A stretch of 64,000 bases of DNA from Pelagerythrobacter rhizovicinus. Its GTDB lineage: Bacteria > Pseudomonadota > Alphaproteobacteria > Sphingomonadales > Sphingomonadaceae. Below, piece after piece: positions 38,084 to 50,502 of the stretch (positions are counted from its first letter, which is position 1; each line of letters starts with the position of its first letter). The notes beneath the pieces were generated by a model, which ran no database searches, was not told the origin of the DNA, and saw only the letters and a program-made list of their open reading frames with translations. The stretch spans positions 990,501-1,054,500 of the forward strand of contig NZ_SDPV01000001.1 in assembly GCF_004135625.1 (NCBI RefSeq), read 5' to 3'. Made by a program: the position numbers and the translations under genes.

Positions 38084-38728
38084 ATGATGCCGAAACGCGC
38101 GCTGCTCGAACACAGGCCCTGGCTGCTCGCTGCGATCACTGCGGCTACGATCTATTTCTTCGTTCGCGGATGGCCACTCGGAGAGCTGTGGCTGATCCTT
38201 CTCAAAGGCGCGGGCGTCGGCTTCCTCGCCATCTACGCCTGGCAACGCCACGCGAGCGCAGACGGCCGGCTTCTCGCGCTCGTCATGGGGCTCTCGGCGC
38301 TCGGTGACATGCTGCTTGAGCTTGACTTCATCTGGGGCGGCGGCGCCTTCTTCGCATCGCATCTTGCCGCAATGACCCTCTATCTGCGCAATGGGCGGGA
38401 GAAAGCCGCATCGAGCCAGAAGGCGCTCGCCGTGGCGCTGCTGCTGGGCACGCCGCTGATCTCCTGGCTGCTCGCGGGCGATGCGGGTGTCGCGCTCTAT
38501 GCACTGGCGCTTGGAGGCATGGCGGCGTGCGCATGGATGAGCCGCTTTCCGCGCTATCGTGTGGGGCTCGGCGCGGTTCTGTTCGTCGTTTCGGATTTGC
38601 TGATCTTCGCGCGGATGGGTCCGCTCTCGTCGAGTGCGGTCCCGGGCCTGCTGGTTTGGCCGTGCTATTTCGCGGGTCAGCTCCTGATTGCGACGGGTGT
38701 GATCAAGACGCTGCGCCGCACGGTCTGA
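38084..38728 (+). CDS. YhhN/TMEM86-family membrane protein (lysoplasmalogenase-like)
   Basis: This 214-residue protein has about eight hydrophobic helices and the family features SALGDMLLELDF in the middle and VVSDLLIFARMG near residue 170, with conserved acidic residues within the membrane. The YhhN/TMEM86 family includes lysoplasmalogenases that hydrolyse vinyl-ether lysophospholipids; activity in bacteria that lack plasmalogens is uncertain. It ends inside a strong hairpin shared with convergent gyrA. Confidence 0.88.
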   Translation: MMPKRALLEHRPWLLAAITAATIYFFVRGWPLGELWLILLKGAGVGFLAIYAWQRHASADGRLLALVMGLSALGDMLLELDFIWGGGAFFASHLAAMTLYLRNGREKAASSQKALAVALLLGTPLISWLLAGDAGVALYALALGGMAACAWMSRFPRYRVGLGAVLFVVSDLLIFARMGPLSSSAVPGLLVWPCYFAGQLLIATGVIKTLRRTV

Positions 38729-38745
38729 TACAGGCCGTGCGGCGC
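38713..38745. terminator. Bidirectional terminator-like hairpin between YhhN gene and gyrA
   Basis: GCGCCGCACGG and CCGTGCGGCGC form an 11-bp perfect stem with an 11-base loop. The left arm and part of the loop lie in the last codons and stop of the YhhN gene. It is well placed to end both convergent transcripts, although no T-run follows. Confidence 0.6.
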
Positions 38746-38752
38746 GACGGCA

Positions 38753-41548
<2,796 letters not shown>

Positions 41549-41833
41549 GGGACTTCTTTTCTTTTCGTTCTGTTGCCTGGGAATCCGGGGGCGAGCCTAG
41601 GGGAGAAGCCAGGGAATCGCCACCTGAACAGCCCCGAGATGGGCACTCGGGCCAGCTTTTTCCACACTTCCGGCGACTCGTGCCTGATCTGGGCCCGAAC
41701 GAGGCATTCAAAGCCCGTTCAGCACGATTCCCCTACAAGCGATTGCAATACCGGACATGAGGCGGCACTAGCGCCTGCCTCAGATGTTTTCTCAGCCTAC
41801 ATGGCCTTAGTTCTGTCAATGGGAGATACCCAG

Positions 41834-43159
41834 ATGCTGTCATTCGTCCGCAATCCGAAGGCGCGAACCACGCGATTCGGCACTCACTTTGCTCTTGCCG
41901 TCGCGTTCTTCGCGGGCGGAGCGATCGGCACCGTTGCGCTTGAGGCCCCCGCTCAGGCGCAGAAAGAAGAGCGGGCGAAGCCGAATTATTCGAAGGGATT
42001 CGTGGAAGTCTATCAGCCGCTCGGCAAGCGCATCGAAGCGCAGGAAGATCCCGCGGCGCTCAAGGCTGAAATCCCTGCTCTTCTGGCTGCCGTAGAGACC
42101 GAGGACGATCGGCTCGTCGCCGGTCAGGCGGTATACACGATCGGTGTCCGCAACGAGGACATGGCGGTCCAGCGTCAGGGCGTCGAGATGATGCTGGAGA
42201 GTGGCAAGATTGCGGCCGAGGACCAGGGGCGCATGGCGTTCGCGGCCGGACAGCTCGCCTATCAGGTTGAAGACTGGGCCGCGGCGCGCCAACGCTTCGA
42301 ACAGGCCGCGGCCGCGGGATACGAGACCGCCAACGCGCAGGGCCTGATCGCGGAAACCTACTTCTCCGAGAACAATCATGCGGCCGGTCTGGACTACCTC
42401 TTGCAGGCGATCCGGGCGCAGGAGCAGGCCGGACAGCCGGTCGACGAGAGCTGGATCCAGCGCGGCTTCGCGGTCGCCTACAATAACCAGCTGCCCGAGC
42501 AGGCAACGGCATTCAGCCGGTTGTACGTCACGCATTATCCTTCCAGCGATGTGTGGGGGGACGCGATTGCCGTGCAGCGCAGCTTCTACGACTATGACGA
42601 TCAGTCGCTGCTCGACCTGATGCGCCTTGCCGAACGAACCGACAGTCTGCGTAGCGAGCGCGACTATGTCGATTACATCTCGGCAGCGGATGCACGCCGC
42701 CTGCCGGCCGAGGTCGGCCGTGTGGTCGATGCTGGGCTGGCGGCGAACATGCTGAACGAGAGCGATGTCCTGGTTGCCGAAGCGAAGTCGACAGCTCAGG
42801 CGCAGATGGAATCGGCTCGTGCCGATCTCCCCGAACTGGAAAGCGATGCACGCGCATCCGGTGCCAACGCGCTCCTCGCTGCCGCGGCGGGCGACATGTA
42901 CCTGAACTTCGAGCAGCCCGCCGAAGCCGAAGAGATGTACCAGCTTGCTCTGACTCGGGCCGATGTCGACACCGGCCGCGTACTGACGCGTCTCGGGATT
43001 GCACAGCTCGATCAAGGCAAGTTTGCCGAAGCCAAGGCGACGTTCGACAAGGTGGACGGCGCCCGCGCACCGATCGCGGACCTGTGGGCGCTCTATGCCG
43101 AACGGCAGGCAGCGGGCAATGGCGCGACAGCGCCTGCTGCGTCGACGCCGGCCCAGTAA
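41834..43159 (+). CDS. Exported TPR-like repeat protein
   Basis: This 441-residue protein has a Sec signal peptide (hydrophobic about residues 18-35, likely cut after APAQAQ) and an all-helical body with TPR-like units. Examples are QGRMAFAAGQLAYQVEDWAA (about 125-145), QGLIAETYFSENNHAAGLDY (about 170) and the pair near residues 360-410 (AEEMYQLALTRADVDTG, RLGIAQLDQGKFAEAKATF). TPR proteins mediate protein contacts, here in the periplasm; the partner is unknown. The ATG at 41834 is chosen for the signal peptide and a GGGAGA ribosome binding site. A strong terminator follows. The 285-base gap before it, shared with gyrA, shows no further gene. Confidence 0.85.
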   Translation: MLSFVRNPKARTTRFGTHFALAVAFFAGGAIGTVALEAPAQAQKEERAKPNYSKGFVEVYQPLGKRIEAQEDPAALKAEIPALLAAVETEDDRLVAGQAVYTIGVRNEDMAVQRQGVEMMLESGKIAAEDQGRMAFAAGQLAYQVEDWAAARQRFEQAAAAGYETANAQGLIAETYFSENNHAAGLDYLLQAIRAQEQAGQPVDESWIQRGFAVAYNNQLPEQATAFSRLYVTHYPSSDVWGDAIAVQRSFYDYDDQSLLDLMRLAERTDSLRSERDYVDYISAADARRLPAEVGRVVDAGLAANMLNESDVLVAEAKSTAQAQMESARADLPELESDARASGANALLAAAAGDMYLNFEQPAEAEEMYQLALTRADVDTGRVLTRLGIAQLDQGKFAEAKATFDKVDGARAPIADLWALYAERQAAGNGATAPAASTPAQ

Positions 43160-43179
43160 TCAGCTGCGAAAGTTTGGGG

Positions 43180-43212
43180 AAGGCGCGGGTTGCGGCCCGC
43201 GCCTTTCCTTTT
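43180..43212 (+). terminator. Rho-independent terminator of the TPR gene
   Basis: AAGGCGCGGG and CCCGCGCCTT form a 10-bp perfect GC-rich stem with a TTGCGG loop, followed at once by TCCTTTT. It lies 20 bases after the stop codon. This is the clearest intrinsic terminator in the window. Confidence 0.9.
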
Positions 43213-43218
43213 GCGCCG

Positions 43219-43926
43219 TCAGCGCAGCCGCTTTACCCAGATCTGCCCGCCTTCGCGCCGCTCGGTCGTGAAGTTGGGAATCGCTTCGATCAGGTCGATC
43301 AGTCGTGCGAAGCCATAATTGCGCGTGTCGAAGCTTGACCGGTTACCGGCCAGCTGACCGACTTCGGACAGCTTGGCAAACCCGTTCTCGTCGCGCTTGC
43401 TGGCGTTGTAGGCGTCGAACAGGAGCTGCAGGAGATCCTTATCGAGCTTGCCGTCCTTGCCATTGGCGCGCTCCTCCTTCTCCGCGCGGATCAGGGCTTC
43501 GACGTCGATGAAGCGCGTGCAAGCCTGGCGAAATGCCTCGGGTGTCTTCGGGCTGCCGAAGCCATACACGGGATAGCCGTCCTGACGGATGCGCATGGCA
43601 AGCGGCATGAAATCGCTGTCGGAGCTCATGATGCCGAAACCGTGTACGCGGCCGCGATACATCAGGTCCATCGCGTCGATCGTCATCTTCATGTCGGTGG
43701 CGTTCTTTCCGCGCGTGAGATCGAACTGCTGCTGCGGCTCGATGCCATAGCGATGGACGAGGTCGGCCCAGCTTTTCAGCGCAGGTTTGCGCCAGTTGCC
43801 ATAGGCCCGACGAATATTGACCTGTCCCAGTTCGGCCAGGACGGTCAACACCGGGTCGATCCCCGCCGGGCTCGCATTGTCGGAGTCGATCAGGAGAGCG
43901 ATGTTACGTTGCAGCTCTTCGGTCAT
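43219..43926 (-). CDS. NYN (PIN-like) domain protein with C-terminal LOTUS/OST-HTH domain
   Basis: This 235-residue cytosolic protein has an N-terminal NYN domain with acidic active-site positions in IALLIDSDNASP (about residue 10), DMKMTIDAMDL and MSSDSDFMPLAMRI (about 110). A C-terminal LOTUS/OST-HTH domain (about 165-235) ends GGQIWVKRL. NYN proteins are likely RNA-cleaving nucleases and LOTUS domains bind RNA, so an RNA-processing role is inferred. The ATG at 43926 has a GGAGG ribosome binding site five bases upstream. It lies close behind a carbonic anhydrase gene. Confidence 0.88.
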   Translation of the reverse strand: MTEELQRNIALLIDSDNASPAGIDPVLTVLAELGQVNIRRAYGNWRKPALKSWADLVHRYGIEPQQQFDLTRGKNATDMKMTIDAMDLMYRGRVHGFGIMSSDSDFMPLAMRIRQDGYPVYGFGSPKTPEAFRQACTRFIDVEALIRAEKEERANGKDGKLDKDLLQLLFDAYNASKRDENGFAKLSEVGQLAGNRSSFDTRNYGFARLIDLIEAIPNFTTERREGGQIWVKRLR

Positions 43927-43966
43927 GCGTGCCTCCATGCCGGCGCGCGCGCGATGCGGCAAGCGC

Positions 43967-44605
43967 CTAGTCCGTGGGCTTGAACTCGCCGGTTCGTTCA
44001 TCGAGCAGGTGGAGCACGCCGTCGGAGATGGCGAAGAACGCCCCGTACAGCCGGAGCGAGCCGTCGCCCTCCTTCTCCTGCACGCAGGGGAACGTACGCA
44101 GATTGGCAAGGCTTACTTTGACCGCCGCGTGCTCCATCGCGCGTTCGGCTTCGCGGCCATCTGTGCCGAGTTTTGCCGCGATGGGTTCGCGAACCTCATC
44201 GAGCATGGCGATCCAGTTGGCGATGAAGCCGCCACTGCCGGGTTCGGTGCCATGCAGATCCTGTGTCAGGGCCGCCTTGCAGCCACCGCAGAAACCGTGG
44301 CCCATCACTACGACCTCGCGGACCTTGAGGAACTGAATTGCGAACTCCAATGCCGCCGAAACGCCATGGTGGCCCGGCGTTGTCTCGAACGGCGGCACCA
44401 TCGCCGCCACGTTGCGCACGACGAAGATTTCGCCGGGAGCAGCATCGAAGATCTGCATCGGATCGGCGCGGCTGTCGGAGCAGGCGATAACCATGACTTG
44501 CGGCGATTGCCCCTCCGCGAGCTGGCTCCACCGCTCGCGCTGCGCGGACCAGGAGTTCTTGCGGAAGTTGCGATAACCGTCGATCAGGTCTGAGAAGCTC
44601 TTCAT
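43967..44605 (-). CDS. Beta-class carbonic anhydrase
   Basis: This 212-residue zinc enzyme interconverts CO2 and bicarbonate. Zinc ligands are Cys42 (in CSDSR with Asp44 and Arg46), His103 and Cys106 in MGHGFCGGC. It has the standard segments RNVAAMVPP and GVSAALEFAI and normal beta-class length. It is likely cytosolic, supplying bicarbonate to carboxylases. It is followed 40 bases later by the NYN gene and is divergent from lipA. Confidence 0.95.
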   Translation of the reverse strand: MKSFSDLIDGYRNFRKNSWSAQRERWSQLAEGQSPQVMVIACSDSRADPMQIFDAAPGEIFVVRNVAAMVPPFETTPGHHGVSAALEFAIQFLKVREVVVMGHGFCGGCKAALTQDLHGTEPGSGGFIANWIAMLDEVREPIAAKLGTDGREAERAMEHAAVKVSLANLRTFPCVQEKEGDGSLRLYGAFFAISDGVLHLLDERTGEFKPTD

Positions 44606-44669
44606 GCACGCTCCATGGCGTTCTGGGAAAGGACTGGCAAGACCGCAACGCGGCGCCTAGATGGGCGCA

Positions 44670-45611
44670 ATGAACGATCTTTCCAGCGCACCCGTACCCG
44701 AAGGCGCACGACCCGAGCGGCAACGCAAGCCCGATTGGATTCGCGTGAAGGCCCCCGTCAGCAAGGGATATCACGAGACGCGCCAGTTGATGCGCGAGCT
44801 CAACCTCAACACCGTGTGCGAGGAAGCGGCCTGTCCTAATATTGGAGAGTGCTGGACCAAGAAACACGCCACAGTGATGATCCTGGGCGACGTCTGCACG
44901 CGTGCCTGTGCGTTCTGCAACGTCAAGACCGGCATGCCGCGCATGGTCGATCCGATGGAGCCCGAAAACGTTGCCATCGCGGCAGGCAAGATGGGTCTGC
45001 AGCACATCGTCATCACCAGCGTTGACCGCGATGACCTGCCGGACGGCGGGGCAGGGCAGTTCGTCAAGGTCATCAAGGCGCTCCGCCGCGAGACGCCGGA
45101 TACGACGATCGAGATCCTCACACCCGATTTCCGCGGCAAGATGCGTCCCGCCATCGAGGCGATCTGCGAGGCCGGTCCAGACGTCTTCAATCACAATCTC
45201 GAGACGGTGCCGCGGCTTTATCCGACGATCCGCCCAGGTGCGCGCTACTATGCGTCGCTGCGGTTGCTGGAGGAGGTAAAGGCACACGATCCTTTGATCT
45301 TCACCAAGTCCGGCATCATGCTAGGTCTGGGCGAGCAGCGGCTAGAGGTGCATCAGGTCATGGACGACATGCGTAGCGCGGATGTCGATTTCATCACCAT
45401 GGGCCAATATCTTCAGCCGACCCCACGGCACGCCAAAGTCGAGGACTTCGTCACGCCCAAGGCTTTCGCTGCCTACGGCTCGATCGCGCGTGCGAAGGGC
45501 TTCCTGCAGGTCGCCTCCAGCCCCCTGACCCGCTCGAGCTATCACGCGGGCGACGATTTCGCCGAGATGAAGGCGGCGCGAGAGGCGAAGCTGGCGAAAG
45601 CGCCAGCATAA
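44670..45611 (+). CDS. lipA: Lipoyl synthase
   Basis: This 313-residue radical SAM enzyme inserts two sulfurs into octanoyl groups to make lipoyl cofactors. The auxiliary iron-sulfur cluster cysteines are Cys50, Cys55 and Cys61, the radical SAM cluster is at Cys76, Cys80 and Cys83 (CTRACAFC), and the C-terminal serine motif is in [12 protein letters not shown]. The ATG at 44670 or one three codons upstream may start it. Its product is needed by the lipoyl domain of PdhB encoded at 30.7 kb. Confidence 0.97.
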   Translation: MNDLSSAPVPEGARPERQRKPDWIRVKAPVSKGYHETRQLMRELNLNTVCEEAACPNIGECWTKKHATVMILGDVCTRACAFCNVKTGMPRMVDPMEPENVAIAAGKMGLQHIVITSVDRDDLPDGGAGQFVKVIKALRRETPDTTIEILTPDFRGKMRPAIEAICEAGPDVFNHNLETVPRLYPTIRPGARYYASLRLLEEVKAHDPLIFTKSGIMLGLGEQRLEVHQVMDDMRSADVDFITMGQYLQPTPRHAKVEDFVTPKAFAAYGSIARAKGFLQVASSPLTRSSYHAGDDFAEMKAAREAKLAKAPA

Positions 45612-45738
45612 ACCGGTTGGCAAACAATATGCATTCGCGTTGCACGTGTTGTTGAAGCGCTGCTCGACCTCGGACAGGTGGGAGAGGACGCGCCCGCCGG
45701 GTTCGACGCGAATGAACTGGATAAGCTAGAAGACGAGT

Positions 45739-46200
45739 ATGCCCGGAATCCGCGAAACTCGACATGTTCCCTATAGCGCCGAGCAGATGTTCGACCTTGT
45801 CGCCGACGTTGGGCATTACAAGGAATTCCTGCCCTGGGTGATCGCGACACGGGTCCGCTCGAACAGCGAGACCGAGATGATCGCCGACATGGTTGTCGGT
45901 TTCAAGAGTTTCCGGGAGAGTTTCAGCTCGAAGGTGACCAAGCGCCGCCCCGAGATGATCGACGTGGTCTACATGGACGGCCCGCTGCGCGATCTCGACA
46001 ACGAGTGGCACTTCACCGATCTCCCCGAAGGGGGTTGCAGGATCGACTTTGCCGTAGAGTTCACCTTCAAGAACCGCGTATTCGAAGCGCTCGCCGGGCA
46101 ATACTTCGACCGTGCCTTCCGCAAGATGGTCGCCGCGTTCGAGGCGCGCGCGGAGGAACTTTACGGCAATAACAGATCAAGTGCGCATAGCGTCGCCTGA
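45739..46200 (+). CDS. RatA/COQ10-like START-domain protein
   Basis: This 153-residue protein has the START-like fold of the polyketide cyclase/COQ10 family. The segments are ETRHVPYSAEQMFDLVADVGHYKEF at the start, MVVGFKSFRESFSSKVT and VEFTFKNRVFEALAGQYFDRAF near the end. COQ10 relatives bind ubiquinone and support respiration; E. coli RatA was described as affecting ribosome subunit association. Quinone binding is the more likely role here. It follows lipA by 127 bases, and its last 40 bases overlap the end of convergent cinA. Confidence 0.9.
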   Translation: MPGIRETRHVPYSAEQMFDLVADVGHYKEFLPWVIATRVRSNSETEMIADMVVGFKSFRESFSSKVTKRRPEMIDVVYMDGPLRDLDNEWHFTDLPEGGCRIDFAVEFTFKNRVFEALAGQYFDRAFRKMVAAFEARAEELYGNNRSSAHSVA

Positions 46201-46661
46201 CGGCGGATGTCGGCGCGGCCCACGTCGCCGAAGTTCCGCAACTCGCCTTCCGGATCGCCGGCTTCCCCGCGGATAACACGCGCGAAGACGACCGTCCCCA
46301 CCGGCTTGAGGTCGGAGCCACCCTCCGGCCCGGCTATACCGCTGATCGCGACGGCCACGTCGGCCTGGCTTCGCTCGAGCGCGCCCTGGGCCATCGCCCA
46401 GACACAGGCGATCGAGACCGCGCCGAACGTTTCGATGATCTCGCTCGAAACGCCGAGCATCTCCATCTTGGCTTCGTTCGAATAAGTGACGAAGCCGCGG
46501 TCCAGCACTTTCGATGAGCCGGGCACCTCGGTCAGCGCCGCGGTGACGAGGCCACCGGTGCAACTTTCGGCCAGCGCGACCCGTCGGTTGCAGGCAAGGT
46601 TCTCCTCGACCGCGCGCCGCGCAAGCTCTTCGATGTCGTCGGACAGGAGAGCCTCGGTCAC
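46161..46661 (-). CDS. CinA C-terminal-type nicotinamide mononucleotide amidase
   Basis: This 166-residue single-domain protein is the CinA C-terminal domain alone, with ALAESCTGGLVTAALTEVPGSS, GFVTYSNEAKMEML and AISGIAGPEGGSDLKPVGTV, which are diagnostic. PncC-type enzymes deamidate nicotinamide mononucleotide for NAD salvage. The start overlaps the stop of the preceding secreted-protein gene (ATGA). The 3' end runs 40 bases into the convergent RatA/COQ10-like gene. Confidence 0.93.
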   Translation of the reverse strand: MTEALLSDDIEELARRAVEENLACNRRVALAESCTGGLVTAALTEVPGSSKVLDRGFVTYSNEAKMEMLGVSSEIIETFGAVSIACVWAMAQGALERSQADVAVAISGIAGPEGGSDLKPVGTVVFARVIRGEAGDPEGELRNFGDVGRADIRRQATLCALDLLLP

Positions 46662-47179
46662 GACTCGCCTGCCGCCTGGGCGCTGTCGGCGTCTTCATCG
46701 CGTTCCGCCATCTCCACCATGAAGCCGATCAGGCCCGCGATGTTGTCGGCCGGGAGCGGATCGATCAGTTCCAGCCCCCGCTCCACGTCGGCACATTGGC
46801 TTGGCTTGATCTCGGTCGAGACCATCTGCTGGAGCAGCGCGGTCACGAAAGGTTTGAGCGCCTCGTCGGGCATACCGGCCAGCATCTCCCGGTCCATCCC
46901 TTCGCCTTTGCCCAGCGTGAGCAGCGCATCCTTGGCCGCGGGCCAATGTATATCGGCGCCTTGCGTGAATTTGGCGGCGAGCCTGTCTCCATTACGCGCA
47001 ACGTAGCCGTCGTTCGCGAGCTCGGTCGAACAGGTCGCCTGGAACCCGGCAAACAGCGCGGGGAGGCCAAAGCGAACCGCGCTCTCGATCGTCTCGCCGT
47101 CGGGCCGGGCGTGGACGGGCGGCGTTGAAATCGCGAGAGGCAGCGACGCTAGCGCGGCGGATGCGAGGAGGGCTTTCAT
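46658..47179 (-). CDS. Secreted or periplasmic protein of unknown function
   Basis: This 173-residue protein has an N-terminal signal peptide (MKALLASAALASLPLA, likely cut near VHARP), a helical body with one Cys pair (CSTEL and QCADVE) that may form a disulfide, and an acidic tail. No family is recognised. It starts 8 bases after the ispDF stop and ends in an ATGA overlap with cinA, so ispDF, this gene and cinA probably share a transcript. Confidence 0.75.
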   Translation of the reverse strand: MKALLASAALASLPLAISTPPVHARPDGETIESAVRFGLPALFAGFQATCSTELANDGYVARNGDRLAAKFTQGADIHWPAAKDALLTLGKGEGMDREMLAGMPDEALKPFVTALLQQMVSTEIKPSQCADVERGLELIDPLPADNIAGLIGFMVEMAERDEDADSAQAAGES

Positions 47180-47187
47180 GGCAGCGT

Positions 47188-48339
47188 TCAGTCCTTTCCG
47201 ACCAGCGTTGCGATCGCCTGAGCCGCGATGCCTTCGCCGCGGCCCGTGAGCCCGAGTCCCTCGGTTGTGGTCGCCTTGACGCTAACCGCGCCGATCTCGA
47301 TCGCCAAGAGTTCCGCGATCCGCGCTCGCATCGCGTCCCGATGCGGGCCGATCTTCGGCGCCTCGCAAATGAGCGTGAGGTCGACGTTGGCGACTGCGTA
47401 ACCCGCGCTGTCCACGAGCGAGACCGCGTGTTCCACGAAGCGCGCGGAGGGCGCACCTTCCCACTGTGGATCGCTTGGCGGGAAGTGCACACCAATATCG
47501 CCTTCACCGATCGCACCGAGGAGCGCGTCCACCAGCGCATGGAGCGCAACGTCTGCATCGCTGTGGCCGGCAAGGCCCTTGTCGTGAGGGACGAGCACCC
47601 CGGCGAGCCACAATTGCTCGCCGTCCGCGAGGCGGTGCACATCGAAACCCATGCCGGTTCGAGGAGAGCGAAGATCGGACAGGAAATCCTCCGCGAATGT
47701 CAGCTTTCGCAGCGCTTCGTCACCGTCGACGAGAGCAACGGTTCCTCCAGCTGCGCGCAGAACCTGCGCATCGTCCCCCGCCGTCGCTTCGCCTCGCCAG
47801 GCGCGGTGAGCGGCGAGAATATCACGGTAATGAAAAGCCTGAGGAGTCTGAACCCGGCGCAGGTTCGCTCGCTCCGCTGCGCCGCCCATCCGACCGCGAT
47901 CATCGATCGCAAGACTGTCGACGACGGGAAGAACCGGAATCGCCCCCCGATGTCTTTCCAGAGCGTCGAGCAGACGCGCGATCACCGGCCGGGCGAGGGC
48001 GGGGCGGGCGGCATCGTGGATCAGGACAATGTTGGGCGCGGCGGGCTCCAACGCCTCCAACGCGCGCCGGACCGATGCCTGCCGCGTCGCTCCACCGGTG
48101 ACGAGTTCAACCGGCGAGAGGCCTGCGAGCGCATCACGGGCGTTGTCGTCCGCGCCTTCCGGAATGACGACGATGACCCGTGCGGCCCCGGCAGTGAGCA
48201 GCGCTTCGACCGAATGGCGCACGACCGGCTTGCCGCGCCATCGCACGAACTGCTTTGGGAGGGACTGCCCCGCGCGCAGACCCTTGCCTGCCGCGACGAC
48301 GATCGCGACGAAAGAGGGCAGGGGCGAACTGTCCGACAT
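47188..48339 (-). CDS. ispDF: Bifunctional IspD/IspF enzyme of isoprenoid synthesis
   Basis: This 383-residue fusion covers two steps of the methylerythritol phosphate pathway. The IspD half (about 1-225) has [22 protein letters not shown] and [14 protein letters not shown], and cytidylylates methylerythritol phosphate. The IspF half (about 226-383) has the metal-site [31 protein letters not shown] and [17 protein letters not shown], and forms the cyclodiphosphate. The fusion is known in alphaproteobacteria. The ATG at 48339 gives the IspD N-terminus. It is divergent from dusB. Confidence 0.97.
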   Translation of the reverse strand: MSDSSPLPSFVAIVVAAGKGLRAGQSLPKQFVRWRGKPVVRHSVEALLTAGAARVIVVIPEGADDNARDALAGLSPVELVTGGATRQASVRRALEALEPAAPNIVLIHDAARPALARPVIARLLDALERHRGAIPVLPVVDSLAIDDRGRMGGAAERANLRRVQTPQAFHYRDILAAHRAWRGEATAGDDAQVLRAAGGTVALVDGDEALRKLTFAEDFLSDLRSPRTGMGFDVHRLADGEQLWLAGVLVPHDKGLAGHSDADVALHALVDALLGAIGEGDIGVHFPPSDPQWEGAPSARFVEHAVSLVDSAGYAVANVDLTLICEAPKIGPHRDAMRARIAELLAIEIGAVSVKATTTEGLGLTGRGEGIAAQAIATLVGKD

Positions 48340-48412
48340 CGGCCCGCGGCTAGCGCCTTGCGCGGAGACCGGCAATCCACTATGCGCTGCCCAAATTTTA
48401 GGCACATCTCGC

Positions 48413-49429
48413 ATGACTTCGCTTCCCACTCCCCCGGCGCTGAAGCCGATCCACGTCGGTCCCGTGACGATCGACTGCCCGGTGATCCTGGCGCCGATGA
48501 CCGGTGTCACCGACATGCCGTTCCGCACGCTCGTCCGGCGCTACGGTTCGGGTCTCAACGTCACCGAGATGATCGCGAGCCAGGCAGCGATTCGCGAGAC
48601 GCGCCAGTCGATCCAGAAAGCGGCGTGGGATCCCGTTGAAGAGCCGGTCTCGATGCAACTCGTGGGCTGCGATCCGGATTCGATGGGCGAGGCGGCTAAA
48701 CTCAACCAGGATCGCGGTGCCGAGATCATCGACATCAACTTCGGTTGTCCGGTACGAAAGGTCACCAACGGCATGGCTGGCTCGGCATTGATGCGCGAGG
48801 TGCCGCTGGCGACCAAGCTGATGGAGGCTACCGTCAAGGCCGTCTCGGTGCCGGTGACAGTCAAGATGCGCATGGGCTGGGATCATGACAGCCTCAACGC
48901 GCCGGACCTCGCGCGGATCGCCGAGGATCTGGGCGTGAAGATGATTACGGTCCACGGCCGTACGCGCAACCAGATGTACAAGGGCAGTGCCGACTGGAGC
49001 TTCATTCGCAAGGTGAAGGAGGCGGTCTCCATACCCGTGATCGTCAACGGCGACATCTGCGGTATCGAAGATGCGGCCAAGGCGCTCGAGCAGTCGGGTG
49101 CCGACGGCGTGATGATCGGTCGCGGCGCATACGGCAGGCCATGGCTACTCGGCCAAGTCATGCACTGGTGGCGCACCGGGCAGAGCCTCGCCAGCCCGAG
49201 CTTCGACGAGCAGTACGAGGTGCTCGTCGAGCACTATCGCGGCATGTTGGAGCACTATGGCCGCGACGTCGGCGCCAAGGTCGCGCGCAAGCATCTGGGT
49301 TGGTACACCAAGGGGATGCATGGCTCGGCCGAGTTCCGCAATCGCGTGAACTTCATCGACGATCCAGACCAGGTGCTTGGTGAGCTCGAAAGGTTCTACG
49401 CGCCGTTCATGCGACGCCGCGCTGCGTGA
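48413..49429 (+). CDS. dusB: tRNA-dihydrouridine synthase (DusB type)
   Basis: This 338-residue flavoprotein reduces uridines in the tRNA D-loop. The TIM barrel has [20 protein letters not shown], the catalytic Cys in [41 protein letters not shown], and FMN-phosphate residues in VIVNGDI and [15 protein letters not shown]. The ATG at 48413 fits the family N-terminus; upstream in-frame sequence runs antisense through ispDF. It is the first gene of the dusB-ntrBC-ntrYX run, with a GTGA overlap into ntrB. Confidence 0.96.
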   Translation: MTSLPTPPALKPIHVGPVTIDCPVILAPMTGVTDMPFRTLVRRYGSGLNVTEMIASQAAIRETRQSIQKAAWDPVEEPVSMQLVGCDPDSMGEAAKLNQDRGAEIIDINFGCPVRKVTNGMAGSALMREVPLATKLMEATVKAVSVPVTVKMRMGWDHDSLNAPDLARIAEDLGVKMITVHGRTRNQMYKGSADWSFIRKVKEAVSIPVIVNGDICGIEDAAKALEQSGADGVMIGRGAYGRPWLLGQVMHWWRTGQSLASPSFDEQYEVLVEHYRGMLEHYGRDVGAKVARKHLGWYTKGMHGSAEFRNRVNFIDDPDQVLGELERFYAPFMRRRAA

Positions 49430-50502
49430 CGATGGAGGCCGTGCCGCCCGGCCCGGGGGCGCAGATCGCCGGGCTGATCTTCGCCGTCCTCCTGCTCGAT
49501 CCCGATCTCGTTGTGCGGGAAGCCAATCCTGCAGCGGAGGACCTGCTTCACCGCAGTGCCAGCCGGCTTGTCGGTGCCAGCCTGCTGGCTGCGGTCGAGC
49601 TAGACGATGCGCGCGTGGCCGAGCGCCTGACCGAAGTGGACGCGCGGCTGACCGTGCGAGGCATGATGCTGCGCTGCGGCGAACGTGCAATCCAGGTGAA
49701 CATGACCCTGTCGCCTCTCTCTTCCCATCCGGGGTGGCGTGTGATGACGATCTCCGAGGTAGGGCAGGGCGAGATGGCCGACGATCCGCGCGAGGAGACC
49801 GCGCTTCGCGCCCCGGCGATCCTTGCGCACGAGATCAAGAACCCGCTCGCCGCCATCCGCGGAGCCGGGCAGCTCGTCGCGCGCAAGCTGCACGAGAAGG
49901 ATCGGCCGCTCGCGACGATGATCTCCGACGAGGTCGATCGCATCGCACGTCTGGTCGACCGGATGCAGCGTCTCGGAAGGGAGGTTGCGGATCCGGTCGC
50001 CCCGGTAAACCTGCATGTCGCCGTACGCAGCGCCATCGCAACGGTGCGTGCCGCCGGCGATGGCGGCGTGGAACTCGTCGAGGAGTTCGATCCCTCGTTA
50101 CCACCTGTGCTTGCCAGCCGTGACGCGCTGGAACAGGTGTTGATCAATCTCATATCGAACGGGCGCGATGCATGCGCCGGCGGCAAGTCGCCGCGCGTCG
50201 TGATTCGGACGCGCTTCGCCAGCGGCCTTGTCTCGAACCTGACGTTCGGACGGGCCGTGCGCCTGCCGATCGAAATCACAGTCAGCGACAATGGGCCGGG
50301 AATCGATCCCGCTCTGCGCGATCACGTCTTCGAGCCCTTCGTCACCTCCAAGGCGAGCGGACAGGGGCTGGGCCTGGCCCTGGTGCGCAAGCTGGTGCGC
50401 GACATGTCGGGCCGCATCGGGCACCAGCGCGACGAACATACAGGCCTGACGCATTTCCGCATTCATCTGCCACTGGCGAAGGACGAAAGGGAACGGACAT
50501 GA
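49426..50502 (+). CDS. ntrB: Nitrogen regulation sensor histidine kinase NtrB
   Basis: This 358-residue cytosolic kinase has an N-terminal PAS domain (about residues 10-110). A HisKA segment holds the phospho-acceptor His in [20 protein letters not shown] (about 130), and the HATPase domain has [20 protein letters not shown] and [15 protein letters not shown]. It phosphorylates NtrC according to nitrogen status, usually under PII control. Start is GTG 49426 (GTGA overlap with dusB) or ATG 49432. It overlaps ntrC by 4 bases. Confidence 0.94.
   Translation: MTMEAVPPGPGAQIAGLIFAVLLLDPDLVVREANPAAEDLLHRSASRLVGASLLAAVELDDARVAERLTEVDARLTVRGMMLRCGERAIQVNMTLSPLSSHPGWRVMTISEVGQGEMADDPREETALRAPAILAHEIKNPLAAIRGAGQLVARKLHEKDRPLATMISDEVDRIARLVDRMQRLGREVADPVAPVNLHVAVRSAIATVRAAGDGGVELVEEFDPSLPPVLASRDALEQVLINLISNGRDACAGGKSPRVVIRTRFASGLVSNLTFGRAVRLPIEITVSDNGPGIDPALRDHVFEPFVTSKASGQGLGLALVRKLVRDMSGRIGHQRDEHTGLTHFRIHLPLAKDERERT

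Noticed and set aside
45612-45738. Possible small gene between lipA and the RatA/COQ10-like gene
   Set aside because: Only very short frames are present, with no ribosome binding site or recognisable sequence.
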